From: Lachancea kluyveri NRRL Y-12651
Lineage: Eukaryota > Ascomycota > Saccharomycetes > Saccharomycetales > Saccharomycetaceae
Direction of reading: 5' to 3'
NCBI GenBank assembly: GCA_000149225.2
Contig: CM000693.1
Location: 1,550,001 to 1,614,000, forward strand
Length of the DNA stretch: 64,000 nucleotides
Numbering within the stretch: the stretch's first letter is position 1; each line of letters opens with the position of its first letter. Below the pieces are notes generated by a model that saw nothing but the letters and a program-made list of their open reading frames with translations, ran no database searches and was not told the origin of the DNA. The position numbers and the translations under genes are program-made. Of the stretch, positions 38,826-47,432 are shown in pieces.

Positions 38826-40865
38826 TTATCTAAGCTTTTCTTGCAATTCAACAATTTGTTGAACTTGCATGTGCATCATCTCTTTTAAGTCTTCAACGTC
38901 ATTTTCCAACTCTTCTACGCGCTCGGACTTTTCACCCAATAGCTGTAACACGGTTTCTTGTTTTCTTTGTAATTCTGTAACTTGAGCAACCAGCTTAGTC
39001 TTCTCCTCCTCTAAGTCCTGGACATGCGCGTTTTCCTCCATCAGCTTAACAATTTCGTCATTAGCTTGTATCTTCTCGAGCTGCAATTTTTCACAGGACT
39101 CTTCTAGAGATGATAATTCGGTTTCTAGTCTTCTAACCTCTGCACCTAATCTGCTGACTGTTTGTGCGCTCATCTGGTTATTTTGTTGGTTTCGGGCAAT
39201 AGTCTTTTGTTGTGAAGAAGTAAAGTTCATCGAAACTAAACTGCTCTTACGCTGAAATGATTCTATGTCTGCTGCTTCACCTGGAATGTCGCTCAGGTCA
39301 TACTGTGCTTCTTGACTTTCTGCTTCGCCATATTCTGAGATGTTGTCGGAAGGAACAATACTATTTTGATTATGAAAGTCCCATTTGGCGATCTCGTCTG
39401 CGTGTTCGAAACTATCCAACATCGGAGTGACACTCTCTAGTTGCATTGTTTCCTCTATTAGTTCCTTTTGTGTAGTATCATCTTCTTTTAAACCTGGGAC
39501 TTTACCACTTAGTATCCTGTTCTCTAACTGTGTCTTTTGAATCTGGTACTTTTCTTGTAACAATTTGTAATCCTCTTGTAGTTCTTTCAAGGAGCTACGA
39601 GCCTTGCCTAAATCTGTTTCTAAAAGAACGGTTTTTTGCTCAAACTGTTCCCGTTCTTTTCTCAGTAAACCTAGTTCTGACTCAAGTGACTCAATTTGTT
39701 TTTCGGATGAAGACGTTTGTAATTCCAAACTGTTCTTTGCTTGGGATAAAGTGTGCAAATCAGATTGCAATTCGGTGATTTTAGCGTTTAGACTATACTC
39801 TATGCTTGACCAGTTTTCATTAGTGGTTTTCAGCTGAGATTGCAATGACTCATACTGGGAGAGTAGTATATCATACTCGTTTTTTTCTGTTGAGTTTGAA
39901 GGCTCGTTTTTAAGCGATGCAGATGAGGTATTTTCTAACTCTATTCTTAATTGCTCTAGTTTACTTTCCAGTCTAGTGATTTCGTGCCGCGAGTTTTCTT
40001 GCAAAGCTTCGTACCTGATATCAAATTTCATCTGCCCTGTCTCTTGGTCATCCCTTAATCTTTGCAACTCTGCTTTTAATTTTGAATTCAATTCTTTGCA
40101 TTCTACCAGTTCTACCATAATTGGTTGGTACTCCTGTGAGTAAAATTCTTCATATTTCGCAGAAACCTCTTTTTTTTCCTTAACAGCACACTGTAAGTCA
40201 TTTTTTGTGACTTCATATTGGTTTTGCAAGTGGGAGTAGCTGCCTTGTAGTGATTCATACTTACCGACTTTGTCTTTTAAATCTTCTCTGTGAATTTCCA
40301 GATCTGTTTCCACGTTTCTTATCTTTTTCTTCAAGGATTTAATGATATTTGACTGTTTCAATTCCATCTTCGACAAGTTTTCACCTTCTTTTAGTAATTG
40401 ATCAATCTTAGCATCTTTTTCCTTGATAAGCTTAATTAAACTTGAGTCCGATGTATTCTTATTTTGTAACTCCTGCTTAGGCTGTAGCTGTTCCTGCTTT
40501 AATTCTTTTTTAGTTTCTTCCAATTCATCTCTTAAATTCACAAAATGTGGTTTCAAACACTCCAGCAACTGTTTAATAGTCAATTGTGTAAAATCCTCCG
40601 GTAGAACATTTGCAAAAATTTCAAGATCTTGATCAGATTCCTTTGTAATTTGTTTTGGCTCCACTGATGTTTCAGCCACCTCATTCTCCTCTTGGGATGT
40701 TTGGATTGTAGTTGTTTCAGCTTTTGGATTGCTAGTTACTGGTGACTGGGATGGCGATGGTACCTCCAGAGGTGTAGAAGCTTTTTTAGACTTTTTCTTA
40801 GATCTTGTTTTGGCTGCAAGGGATAAACGCTCCTCAATAGATAACTTCTTATTTGCAGATGACAT
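38826..40865 (-). CDS. SGM1: Sgm1, Golgi coiled-coil protein (Ypt6 effector)
   Basis: Sgm1 is a TMF/ARA160-type coiled-coil protein at the Golgi that binds Ypt6-GTP and acts in vesicle tethering. The ATG at 40865 gives 679 residues (S. cerevisiae 707); upstream only a TTG opens the frame. The start, MSSANKKLSIEERLSLAAKT, has the conserved SLEERLSLAA-type element followed by a Lys-rich stretch. Residues ~100-440 and ~555-679 are long heptad-rich coils (YEVTKNDLQCAVKEKKEVS, LETELSSLEESCEKLQLEK); the acidic part between them has ITEYG-like and PGEAADIESF segments. The C-terminal coil corresponds to the Rab6-binding TMF domain. XPT1 converges from the left, as in YJR133W-YJR134C. Confidence 0.93.
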   Translation of the reverse strand: MSSANKKLSIEERLSLAAKTRSKKKSKKASTPLEVPSPSQSPVTSNPKAETTTIQTSQEENEVAETSVEPKQITKESDQDLEIFANVLPEDFTQLTIKQLLECLKPHFVNLRDELEETKKELKQEQLQPKQELQNKNTSDSSLIKLIKEKDAKIDQLLKEGENLSKMELKQSNIIKSLKKKIRNVETDLEIHREDLKDKVGKYESLQGSYSHLQNQYEVTKNDLQCAVKEKKEVSAKYEEFYSQEYQPIMVELVECKELNSKLKAELQRLRDDQETGQMKFDIRYEALQENSRHEITRLESKLEQLRIELENTSSASLKNEPSNSTEKNEYDILLSQYESLQSQLKTTNENWSSIEYSLNAKITELQSDLHTLSQAKNSLELQTSSSEKQIESLESELGLLRKEREQFEQKTVLLETDLGKARSSLKELQEDYKLLQEKYQIQKTQLENRILSGKVPGLKEDDTTQKELIEETMQLESVTPMLDSFEHADEIAKWDFHNQNSIVPSDNISEYGEAESQEAQYDLSDIPGEAADIESFQRKSSLVSMNFTSSQQKTIARNQQNNQMSAQTVSRLGAEVRRLETELSSLEESCEKLQLEKIQANDEIVKLMEENAHVQDLEEEKTKLVAQVTELQRKQETVLQLLGEKSERVEELENDVEDLKEMMHMQVQQIVELQEKLR

Positions 40866-41005
40866 GGTTGCTGAATTCCTTCCGAAACACAACAAGCTTG
40901 TCTTGGGCGATTGATACTTATTGGTATTGTCGGTGTTTACAATAATTGTCAATTCCTACATGGAAATGATTTCATAAAAAAAAAAAAACAGGCGAATAAA
41001 AATTA

Positions 41006-41078
41006 AGCCCTGTAGGGGGCTCGAACCCCTAGCCTTATGATTAAGAGTCATACGCGCTACCGATTGCGCCAACAAGGC
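41006..41078 (-). tRNA. tRNA-Lys(CTT)
   Basis: The minus strand reads GCCTTGTTGGCGCAATCGGT, with anticodon CTT in the loop ACTCTTAAT, a GGTTCGAGCCC box B, and acceptor ACAGGGC plus discriminator T. It has 73 bases and no intron. It is nearly identical to the S. cerevisiae tRNA-Lys(CUU). No LTR remnants are next to it. Confidence 0.98.
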
Positions 41079-41148
41079 TTAATACCGTTCAGCTCTGAAC
41101 GGGAGCTGATATGTATATCACGTAATATTTATAGCCATGGCACGCTGA

Positions 41149-41188
41149 TGAAAATTTTTCCATCGTGGATGCTCATCTCATCTCATCC
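41149..41188 (+). promoter_or_regulatory. RIX1 promoter: RRPE and repeated PAC-type CTCATC
   Basis: TGAAAATTTTT (RRPE) lies at 41149-41159, and GCTCATCTCATCTCATCC at 41171-41188 contains tandem copies of the reversed PAC core (GATGAG). The run continues as CATCT-type pentamers to about 41205. This is the ribosome-biogenesis promoter pair and ends about 90 bases before the RIX1 ATG. Confidence 0.75.
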
Positions 41189-41275
41189 CATCTTATCTCA
41201 TCTCGTCTTGCTTCAATTCAATTCATATTAAACAGCACGTATCGGTACCATCCATTTCACTAGCCATCTACATCC

Positions 41276-43570
41276 ATGTCTTTTGAAGCAATTCCGCTGC
41301 CAGTTTTGGCCAAAAAGCTGGATACCTATACTGGTCACGAATTTCAAGCTGCTTTACGGATCTTGAGATCTCAAAGCTATGTTAACCAACAACTGTTGAA
41401 ATCTGACTTGAGCTTTCTGGTTGCCAAGATTTTGAAGCTATTACGCTCTAGTGATGACTATCAGTTGTGGAAAGGCTGTCACGTTGCTGCAGTTATATGC
41501 TCACATAACCCTTTGGTTCTATGCTCTCAGGCAAATCAGTTATTAGCTGTCATCTATAACAGATTGGAACAAAAGGCTGGTTATTACTCCGAGACTATCT
41601 CTACACCCCAAGGAAAAGCCGTTTTAACTTCTTTGGTTTCGACGCTCTCCCTAATAATCGATTTAGTGAGAGGTAAGCCCAGTTTGACCAGAGAGGCTTT
41701 GACTCCAAAGCTGTCCGCAATTATTCCAATGCTCATTTCTTTGGCCCAATTTGAGCCTAAATTATCCTTGCCAGTTTTGAAAAAGCTACTTTATAAAAAC
41801 ACTACAACTTTTAAACCACACGTTAACAAGTTCCGCGGGGTTTTGACTAACTTGATTACTAAAGATTATCAGCACTTTGACAACTCTACCAAACGATTAA
41901 TCTGCGACAGCTTTGCGTATTTGCATCTGCTTAAGCAAACTGCTCAAGTTAACGATGAAAATCAAGCTCACCACAAACCATTTCCTGATGAGCAATGGAG
42001 ATCAGGGTTGTTTTCTGTTCTGTTCCAGTTCAAACCGGTTATCATGTTATGCGAGGAAATCTTGGATTTCGATAGTGATACTGAGCTGCGTAATTTGCTA
42101 AAAGAATTGCCATCAGCACCTTCCAACACTAACTCTGAAAACCTTTTGTCAGCTTTAAATGTTGACATGAACAAACCAATAACTTTATGGGCGTTAGTTG
42201 AAAGGTTAAGTATTTTAGTGGACCTTTTGACCTCTTTTATCTCCTTACCAACACCATTTACAATAAGAGTTCCATTGGGTGGTATTATCAAAATTTCAGA
42301 AGCTGTGCTAAGTTTGACCACTAATTACTTACCCTTGAAACGGGGTTTGCGCCGTGATATCGAATTGACATCTGTTATCCGCAATATACTACCTCGAATG
42401 CAACACCAAGGTGTCAAACTTTTGAATGTTGTCACCAATACATATGGGAAGTGCGTTTTGCCTTACTTGCCATCTATCTTAGGCTCCTTAGAGCTATTCA
42501 TTCCCTTGCAACAGAAATCTTCAGCTATTGACTACAGCAAATGTGATTCAATTAAACAAGAGTTTTTTGACTTGCTTAAATTGGTTAACGCGCTAAGTGC
42601 TCACATGGGTCACTGCATTAACGAAGTTACCATATTTACCAAGCTGGTCGACGTTTCTTTGTACCTCTTACAAGACAAAACTAGCCTAGATTCTATGTTT
42701 GCTAACTTGAACGTCAACGTTGGTGCTAAACAAATATCTAAAAAGCAAAAGAAAGATGCTCGTGCCACCACCGGTTCTATGTCTGACCTATACTCACACC
42801 CACAAAGCTTTATTTCACAAAGCTCTTTGAAATGGTATACTGTTGTCAATGAATTTTTAAGCATCGTATTGTTCCAGTGGAAATTACCCTCCACCCAGCA
42901 AGTGAGCATCATCAAGTATGCAGTTGGTACCTCTTTAATATTGAAAGAAGAGCTTGGTCATGTTCCTCAAAGCTTCGTGCTGTTGCTAAGAACTTTAGTA
43001 CTATTCCCTGGAGCTGAACGTGTTTCTATTTTGCCGATAGCGGTTACAATATTGAAGGAATGCGGCGACGAAGTTTTCAACGTATTATGCAACCCTAGAT
43101 TACCAACTGGTATAGTACAAACCATTAGGACGGAACAACTTCCGGAAGAATACGATGAGGAAACCAACGAAGAGTCGTACCACCAAGACCACGAGCAAAC
43201 TACCGAGTCGACTAGTTTCGAAACTTCTGCAACCATTACAGCTTCTTCAACAGCTACCAAATTCGAAATTGTGGAACAAACCGTTGAGCAAGACGAATCC
43301 AAAGTATTTAAAAAGAGATCCAGTGAGGAATTTGTCGAGGAACAGCTAGACGTCAAGCGCTCAAGAAAGGATGGAATTGAAGAACCAGACTTTCAAGTGC
43401 CGGAAAAGCACTCAACACTCGAGGTGAACCTTACCAAAGAACCTGTAAACGAAGATGCAATCAAAAACAGTGATGCAGTCAGCAGAGAGAAAGTTGTAGA
43501 TGAAAGTGAAGATGAAGATGATTCGGAATTTGAAATCCCAGATATCCAAATAAGTGACGATGAAGATTAA
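41276..43570 (+). CDS. RIX1: Rix1, ITS2 processing and pre-60S remodelling factor
   Basis: Rix1 is the scaffold of the Rix1-Ipi1-Ipi3 complex that works with Rea1 on nucleoplasmic pre-60S particles and links ITS2 processing to export. The 764-residue frame (S. cerevisiae 763) begins MSFEAIPLPVLAKKLDTYT. The helical-repeat N-terminal domain includes YQLWKGCHVAAVICSHNP and SYVNQQLLKSDLSFLVAKIL. After ~600 the protein becomes disordered and Glu/Ser-rich, with a basic KRSRKD patch and a very acidic end (SEFEIPDIQISDDED). Mammalian PELP1 is the relative. The promoter carries RRPE and PAC motifs. It converges with MCM22 with only 15 bases between the stops. Confidence 0.95.
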   Translation: MSFEAIPLPVLAKKLDTYTGHEFQAALRILRSQSYVNQQLLKSDLSFLVAKILKLLRSSDDYQLWKGCHVAAVICSHNPLVLCSQANQLLAVIYNRLEQKAGYYSETISTPQGKAVLTSLVSTLSLIIDLVRGKPSLTREALTPKLSAIIPMLISLAQFEPKLSLPVLKKLLYKNTTTFKPHVNKFRGVLTNLITKDYQHFDNSTKRLICDSFAYLHLLKQTAQVNDENQAHHKPFPDEQWRSGLFSVLFQFKPVIMLCEEILDFDSDTELRNLLKELPSAPSNTNSENLLSALNVDMNKPITLWALVERLSILVDLLTSFISLPTPFTIRVPLGGIIKISEAVLSLTTNYLPLKRGLRRDIELTSVIRNILPRMQHQGVKLLNVVTNTYGKCVLPYLPSILGSLELFIPLQQKSSAIDYSKCDSIKQEFFDLLKLVNALSAHMGHCINEVTIFTKLVDVSLYLLQDKTSLDSMFANLNVNVGAKQISKKQKKDARATTGSMSDLYSHPQSFISQSSLKWYTVVNEFLSIVLFQWKLPSTQQVSIIKYAVGTSLILKEELGHVPQSFVLLLRTLVLFPGAERVSILPIAVTILKECGDEVFNVLCNPRLPTGIVQTIRTEQLPEEYDEETNEESYHQDHEQTTESTSFETSATITASSTATKFEIVEQTVEQDESKVFKKRSSEEFVEEQLDVKRSRKDGIEEPDFQVPEKHSTLEVNLTKEPVNEDAIKNSDAVSREKVVDESEDEDDSEFEIPDIQISDDED

Positions 43571-43585
43571 ATGTCACCTTCAATG

Positions 43586-44272
43586 TCAGAATACAGCTCT
43601 AAAATCGACCATTCTTATATAAAAATCGTTTTTATTTTCATCTAGAGGCAGTTTTTCTATCAGATTACCCCTCAGGAGTAATCGATATAGTCCCATGCAA
43701 TTGTGGCGGAAATCACTCATTTTTAGTGTTTCATCATAATTCACTAGTCTTTGGATGATACTGTACATATCTTCCATCGAAGTAGCCGTTTGTGTTTCCA
43801 CATCTACCAAATCCACTGCTAGGTACTCTTCAGTTAGCCCTTTCAAGATTGCCTGCAGCCTTTCATGTCGTTGTTGTGAGGTTTCTATGCGCTCAGTAGT
43901 ATCATTGGAGGGCCTAGTAGACCTCTCCAATAAAGAATTACGCAACAGAGCCATGTCAGCATTCAAACTTCTTTGATGAAATACCATGTTTTCCAAATCC
44001 GTTAAAGTTGGGCTCTCTACCACCTGTTTTGAGGTGAGACGTCGTGCACTTAGTTGGACAGAAGCTAACGCGATTCCTAAAGGATCGGACCTATCAGGAT
44101 AAAACATCGGCTTTCGTAGAAATTCCTGCCACTGCTTTTTGTCCTCGTTCAGGTTTTCATAGTTCTGGTCCAGATCTTTAATGGCATCTGATGCCTGTTT
44201 TAAGAAGTACTTCTTATTTTCGATTTCCTCTTTTAGCCTATCTTTGTAGAATTCCAGCTGAGACCCTTCCAT
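43586..44272 (-). CDS. MCM22: Mcm22, CENP-K-type inner kinetochore protein
   Basis: Mcm22 is part of the Ctf3 complex (CENP-H/I/K) of the constitutive centromere-associated network. The 228-residue frame (S. cerevisiae 239) starts MEGSQLEFYKDRLKEEIENK. Its N-terminal ~65 residues form a coiled coil, a loop with RKPMFYPDRSDPLGIALASVQ follows, and a second helical part ends NDFYIRMVDFRAVF. Sequence conservation in this family is weak, so the call rests on length, coiled-coil layout and synteny: RIX1 (YHR197W), MCM22 (YJR135C) and TIM8 (YJR135W-A) all fall where expected. Confidence 0.85.
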   Translation of the reverse strand: MEGSQLEFYKDRLKEEIENKKYFLKQASDAIKDLDQNYENLNEDKKQWQEFLRKPMFYPDRSDPLGIALASVQLSARRLTSKQVVESPTLTDLENMVFHQRSLNADMALLRNSLLERSTRPSNDTTERIETSQQRHERLQAILKGLTEEYLAVDLVDVETQTATSMEDMYSIIQRLVNYDETLKMSDFRHNCMGLYRLLLRGNLIEKLPLDENKNDFYIRMVDFRAVF

Positions 44273-45081
44273 GCTTCGAGTAATTCAAGGCCCAATGATT
44301 TTGCAACCAAGCCAACAGTCTAAATGTAGAATCTTTGATTTAACAGTCTTTTCTTTACCAAGTTCTGTTCTGTACGCGATTCTTCAAATTTCATCAACAT
44401 AAAAACATTTATGACCCGAATTGCATGTATACGCAGATAGAGATAATGGTCTGACTGTGCTTGGACACTTGTGATGAATAGGGCTCATTGACATGTTCTA
44501 TGTAGAGTACTGTAGCTCTATACACTGTATACATGCCAAGATTCTCGTGCTTGGAGCCACAAAGGACAACAAGGGCTTCCTAACATCTGTTGAAAGCCTC
44601 GCCTATGTCCTGAGTTCCTTTATGGTTTAACGAAAAGACACTTAGTCCTTTTAAGCTGTATGCAGACCAGCGACGGCATATTCACTAAGCACCTGAATGC
44701 TTCTTCTTCTGTTTAAAGCAAGATGCAGATTCTGTATTTAATCCTCGATATCTCCATCGCTGCTACACAAATATTCAGAGGGTTCAAAAGATCCGTCTGC
44801 AAACGCACGTCTACGAACATACACCACGCATAAGCTTCGAATAAATACACAGTAGCATCATGGCCAGTATAGATGCAGGATAAATATATTGCACATCCCG
44901 CTTTTAGTTACTTGTACACGCACCTTAGTTATTGGTGATTGGATACTTCTCTTACGGTGATATCGTATTCACGTATAAAATGCCCCATGGTACAGGTGGT
45001 TGGGCAAAATTTTCTAATATTTCAATGCAAGTGAGTTACAAACCATACTGACAGCAATAACCAACCTAATTGATACAGAAG
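44273..45081. other. Long divergent intergenic region between MCM22 and TIM8
   Basis: This 809-base stretch has no frame of useful length on either strand. A GTGATGA at 44472 with CTGA at about 44611 could recall C/D snoRNA boxes, but they are too far apart and no terminal stem is seen. TATA-like runs lie near 44882. It is unexplained beyond two promoters. Confidence 0.5.
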
Positions 45082-45345
45082 ATGTCCTCTATTACCCAAG
45101 CAGACCTGGCCAACCTAGATGACGGTTCCAAAAAGGACATAATGACTTTTTTAGAGTCTGAGAACTCCAAACAAAAAGTCCAAATGTCTATCCATCAATT
45201 TACCAATATCTGTTTCAAACAGTGTATTCCTTCTGTGAACAATGCTGACTTGAGCACTCAAGAGGAGCAATGTTTGAACAACTGTGTTAACAGATTTTTG
45301 GACACAAATATCAGAATCGTTAAAGGTCTGCAAAGCATCCAATAA
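45082..45345 (+). CDS. TIM8: Tim8, small Tim chaperone of the mitochondrial intermembrane space
   Basis: Tim8 forms a hexamer with Tim13 that escorts hydrophobic precursors such as Tim23 across the intermembrane space. The ATG at 45082 gives 87 residues, the S. cerevisiae length; an in-frame ATG four codons earlier gives MIQK before the conserved MSS start. The twin Cys-x3-Cys motifs are intact (CFKQC and CLNNC, spaced for two disulfides), within QVQMSIHQFTNICFKQC-like and QEEQCLNNCVNRFLDTNIRI segments. As in its S. cerevisiae counterpart, there is no cleavable presequence; import relies on oxidation by Mia40. TTI2 converges from the right, 85 bases away. Confidence 0.96.
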   Translation: MSSITQADLANLDDGSKKDIMTFLESENSKQKVQMSIHQFTNICFKQCIPSVNNADLSTQEEQCLNNCVNRFLDTNIRIVKGLQSIQ

Positions 45346-45430
45346 ATAGTCACAGCTACTGCAACGGTTCATGGCCCCCCTGTATATATCCTTCCCCAAT
45401 AGGAAACTTTTATGTATGTGTTCCTCGTTT

Positions 45431-46708
45431 TCAATTTGATGGAAATAATTTACTCAAATTTCTTTTCTCTAAGAGCGTTAACTTGTCCTGCGTAAAATCA
45501 CATTGCCTCCTTTCTAGTAATCTGATGTAGTTATTCAACAGGGAGAGGGTGTCATTTTGGAGCGTGCCTTCCTGATCACACTTCTCATATAGAATTATCG
45601 CACAAGCCAAAAAATCGTATTTATGTGCTTGTACTCTTTCCTTGGGGCACGCTGACGCGAGTGTTGATAGTACATTCAGAGTTTTATGGAGTATCGGCAT
45701 GAAAACGGTGATAAATGGATTGCGGACCAAGTACTCGCCCAATGTATATAATATCCTCTGCATGTGAGACACCGATTGTTCTTTCAGTAGATTCAGAATT
45801 TCTATTGTTAAGTCGAGTAGAAATGATGTCAGCTCAACATGATCCGTGCTTACTCTTGGTATAGCAATCTGTAGAATAGTTTCTGAAAAGAAGCGTTTTA
45901 CATGTTTGCAATATATGTTTTCCTCGTTGTAAAACTGCACTCTGTAAAGAGACAACATTGTGGGATAAACAGCCCTCCAGACAGTGAGCGTGGTCTTTGG
46001 ATCAACTGAAGGTGGCAAATAATAGCACATACTGTTCAATATCGATTGATATGCATCGAATAAACCTGTTTGTGAAAAATCAAAATGGCTGGTATCTTTC
46101 AAGTCGATGGTTGTCTCTAGAAACTGTTTTAGCAGGGCAACACCTTGCAACTTAACACCAACGATATCGCTTGTGTCATCCAGCAGATTTAAGATCCCAG
46201 GCGTAATCCACCACAAATTAGAAGAAATATTTTGACTCTTTAGATGGCTGAGGATCACGTAAAAAAGTGGTATACTTTTTAAACCACCTCCTCGTTTCCA
46301 TTCGTCTCGTATCCGGTCTTCTTCGCCTCCAAATCCAAGTTTTGGTTTTAATCCTGTACCCATTGTGTACCTGCTGCGGCCACTATTTGAACTTTTCTGG
46401 TTTTTTATAGCAAGTAACATTGGTCTTAACCTGTCAATTAGCACTTGTAGCAAATCGTCTGTCATGAAATCACTGATTACACTAAAACATTTGTGACACA
46501 GATGCTCGTTCGTCGTCCAAGGCAAGCTATTTATGGTAAAATAGCTCAAGTATTGCAAGCATCGAGCTAAGCTTTCTTGAGAAATTATTTCTTTATTCTG
46601 AGTGAGTGCACGACAAAGATCTTCAACTTGGGCTTCGTGCGGCAAATCATCGATTTGTGAATCAATTTCGGTGAGTAGCCTTGACAGCTCAACACGTTCC
46701 GTCATCAT
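45431..46708 (-). CDS. TTI2: Tti2, TTT complex (Tel2-Tti1-Tti2) subunit
   Basis: Tti2 works with Tel2 and Tti1 as an Hsp90-linked cochaperone for PIKK kinases such as Tor, Mec1, Tel1 and Tra1. The 425-residue frame (S. cerevisiae 421) starts at the first of two adjacent ATG codons. The protein is all-helical, of alpha-solenoid type, with LPWTTNEHLCHKCFSVISDF, a Gly-rich loop (SRYTMGTGLKPKLGFGGEED, a conserved family segment) and LNSMCYYLPPSVDPKTTLTV. The loop followed by WWITPGILNLLDD is the most recognisable family signature. Neighbours TIM8 and MET5 are YJR135W-A and YJR137C, so order supports YJR136C; the next genes to the right break that order. Confidence 0.92.
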   Translation of the reverse strand: MMTERVELSRLLTEIDSQIDDLPHEAQVEDLCRALTQNKEIISQESLARCLQYLSYFTINSLPWTTNEHLCHKCFSVISDFMTDDLLQVLIDRLRPMLLAIKNQKSSNSGRSRYTMGTGLKPKLGFGGEEDRIRDEWKRGGGLKSIPLFYVILSHLKSQNISSNLWWITPGILNLLDDTSDIVGVKLQGVALLKQFLETTIDLKDTSHFDFSQTGLFDAYQSILNSMCYYLPPSVDPKTTLTVWRAVYPTMLSLYRVQFYNEENIYCKHVKRFFSETILQIAIPRVSTDHVELTSFLLDLTIEILNLLKEQSVSHMQRILYTLGEYLVRNPFITVFMPILHKTLNVLSTLASACPKERVQAHKYDFLACAIILYEKCDQEGTLQNDTLSLLNNYIRLLERRQCDFTQDKLTLLEKRNLSKLFPSN

Positions 46709-47432
46709 ATCTGGCTGGATTTGTTTAACAAGAGTTTTCCATCACATCATCGACTGCTCATTAGAAATTAAAGTTGTCCGGAAAAATAATGCCACCAAAA
46801 CAAAACATATCACGATGCTCGCGAGAACAGTAGTTTCAAATTTAAAGATATATACTAAACCAATTGTTATGAACCTATAGATAAACGTTTACAGTACTAC
46901 CACAAGATCAGAGGAGCCTTAGTATCTAAGGAACCGTAATCGATTTTCGGCCTCGCAGCCTTCCGTAGACATTCCATCATAGTTTGCAAGATAGGGTATC
47001 TATCCACTCTCGGAAGCTTCTCCGCTTCAGAACTTTTACCAATTACTTACCAACATTTGATATGTATCTGACCAGTCCTTGAACTAGACATACTATGTGT
47101 ATGTGTGTGCGCATGCAGATGATATTTTCAGTCAAATCTCTAACTTACAAGGCGAGAGTTTCTGATACTGAGAATTCAATTAATAGAGTTGATTCAGATC
47201 TATAGCAAGACTAAATGTCCTGCCATTTCCAGAACTTGATCTTGAAAACACCTTTGTTCTTGTTGAACATCCAATAACTCGTATTTATCCTCAGAAATTC
47301 AGATAAAGTCTAAAAAAGTATGTATATCACTTGAGACGCTTATCGAAATTGTCAGTTTTCGTACCAATCTTAATTTTCCTGTTATCTTTATCTTGTTCTT
47401 GGGATATTAGCACCTCGACAAATAGGTTAAAA
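46709..47432. other. Divergent region between TTI2 and the pseudouridine gene
   Basis: This 724-base stretch holds two promoters. It includes a perfect short inverted repeat CCTTAG-TAT-CTAAGG (46917-46931), a GT-rich stretch near 47097 and a GTATGT at 47319 inside a very short upstream ATG frame. The frame of the next gene is open back to a TTG at 47331, but I see no acceptable ATG before 47433. Confidence 0.5.

Noticed and set aside
28700-41100. LTR or Ty remnants next to the two tRNA genes
   Set aside because: I looked for TG...CA-ended repeats and duplicated flanks beside tRNA-Phe and tRNA-Lys and saw none.
44471-44615. Possible C/D snoRNA (GTGATGA ... CTGA)
   Set aside because: The boxes are about 140 bases apart, no terminal stem joins them and no D' or C' box fits.
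46917-46931. Short perfect inverted repeat CCTTAG-TAT-CTAAGG
   Set aside because: The six-base arms are too short for a confident site and no T-tract or gene end supports a terminator.
47319-47432. Possible upstream exon or intron for the pseudouridine gene (GTATGT at 47319)
   Set aside because: No TACTAAC or similar branch site follows, and the ATG at 47433 already gives a plausible N-terminus.
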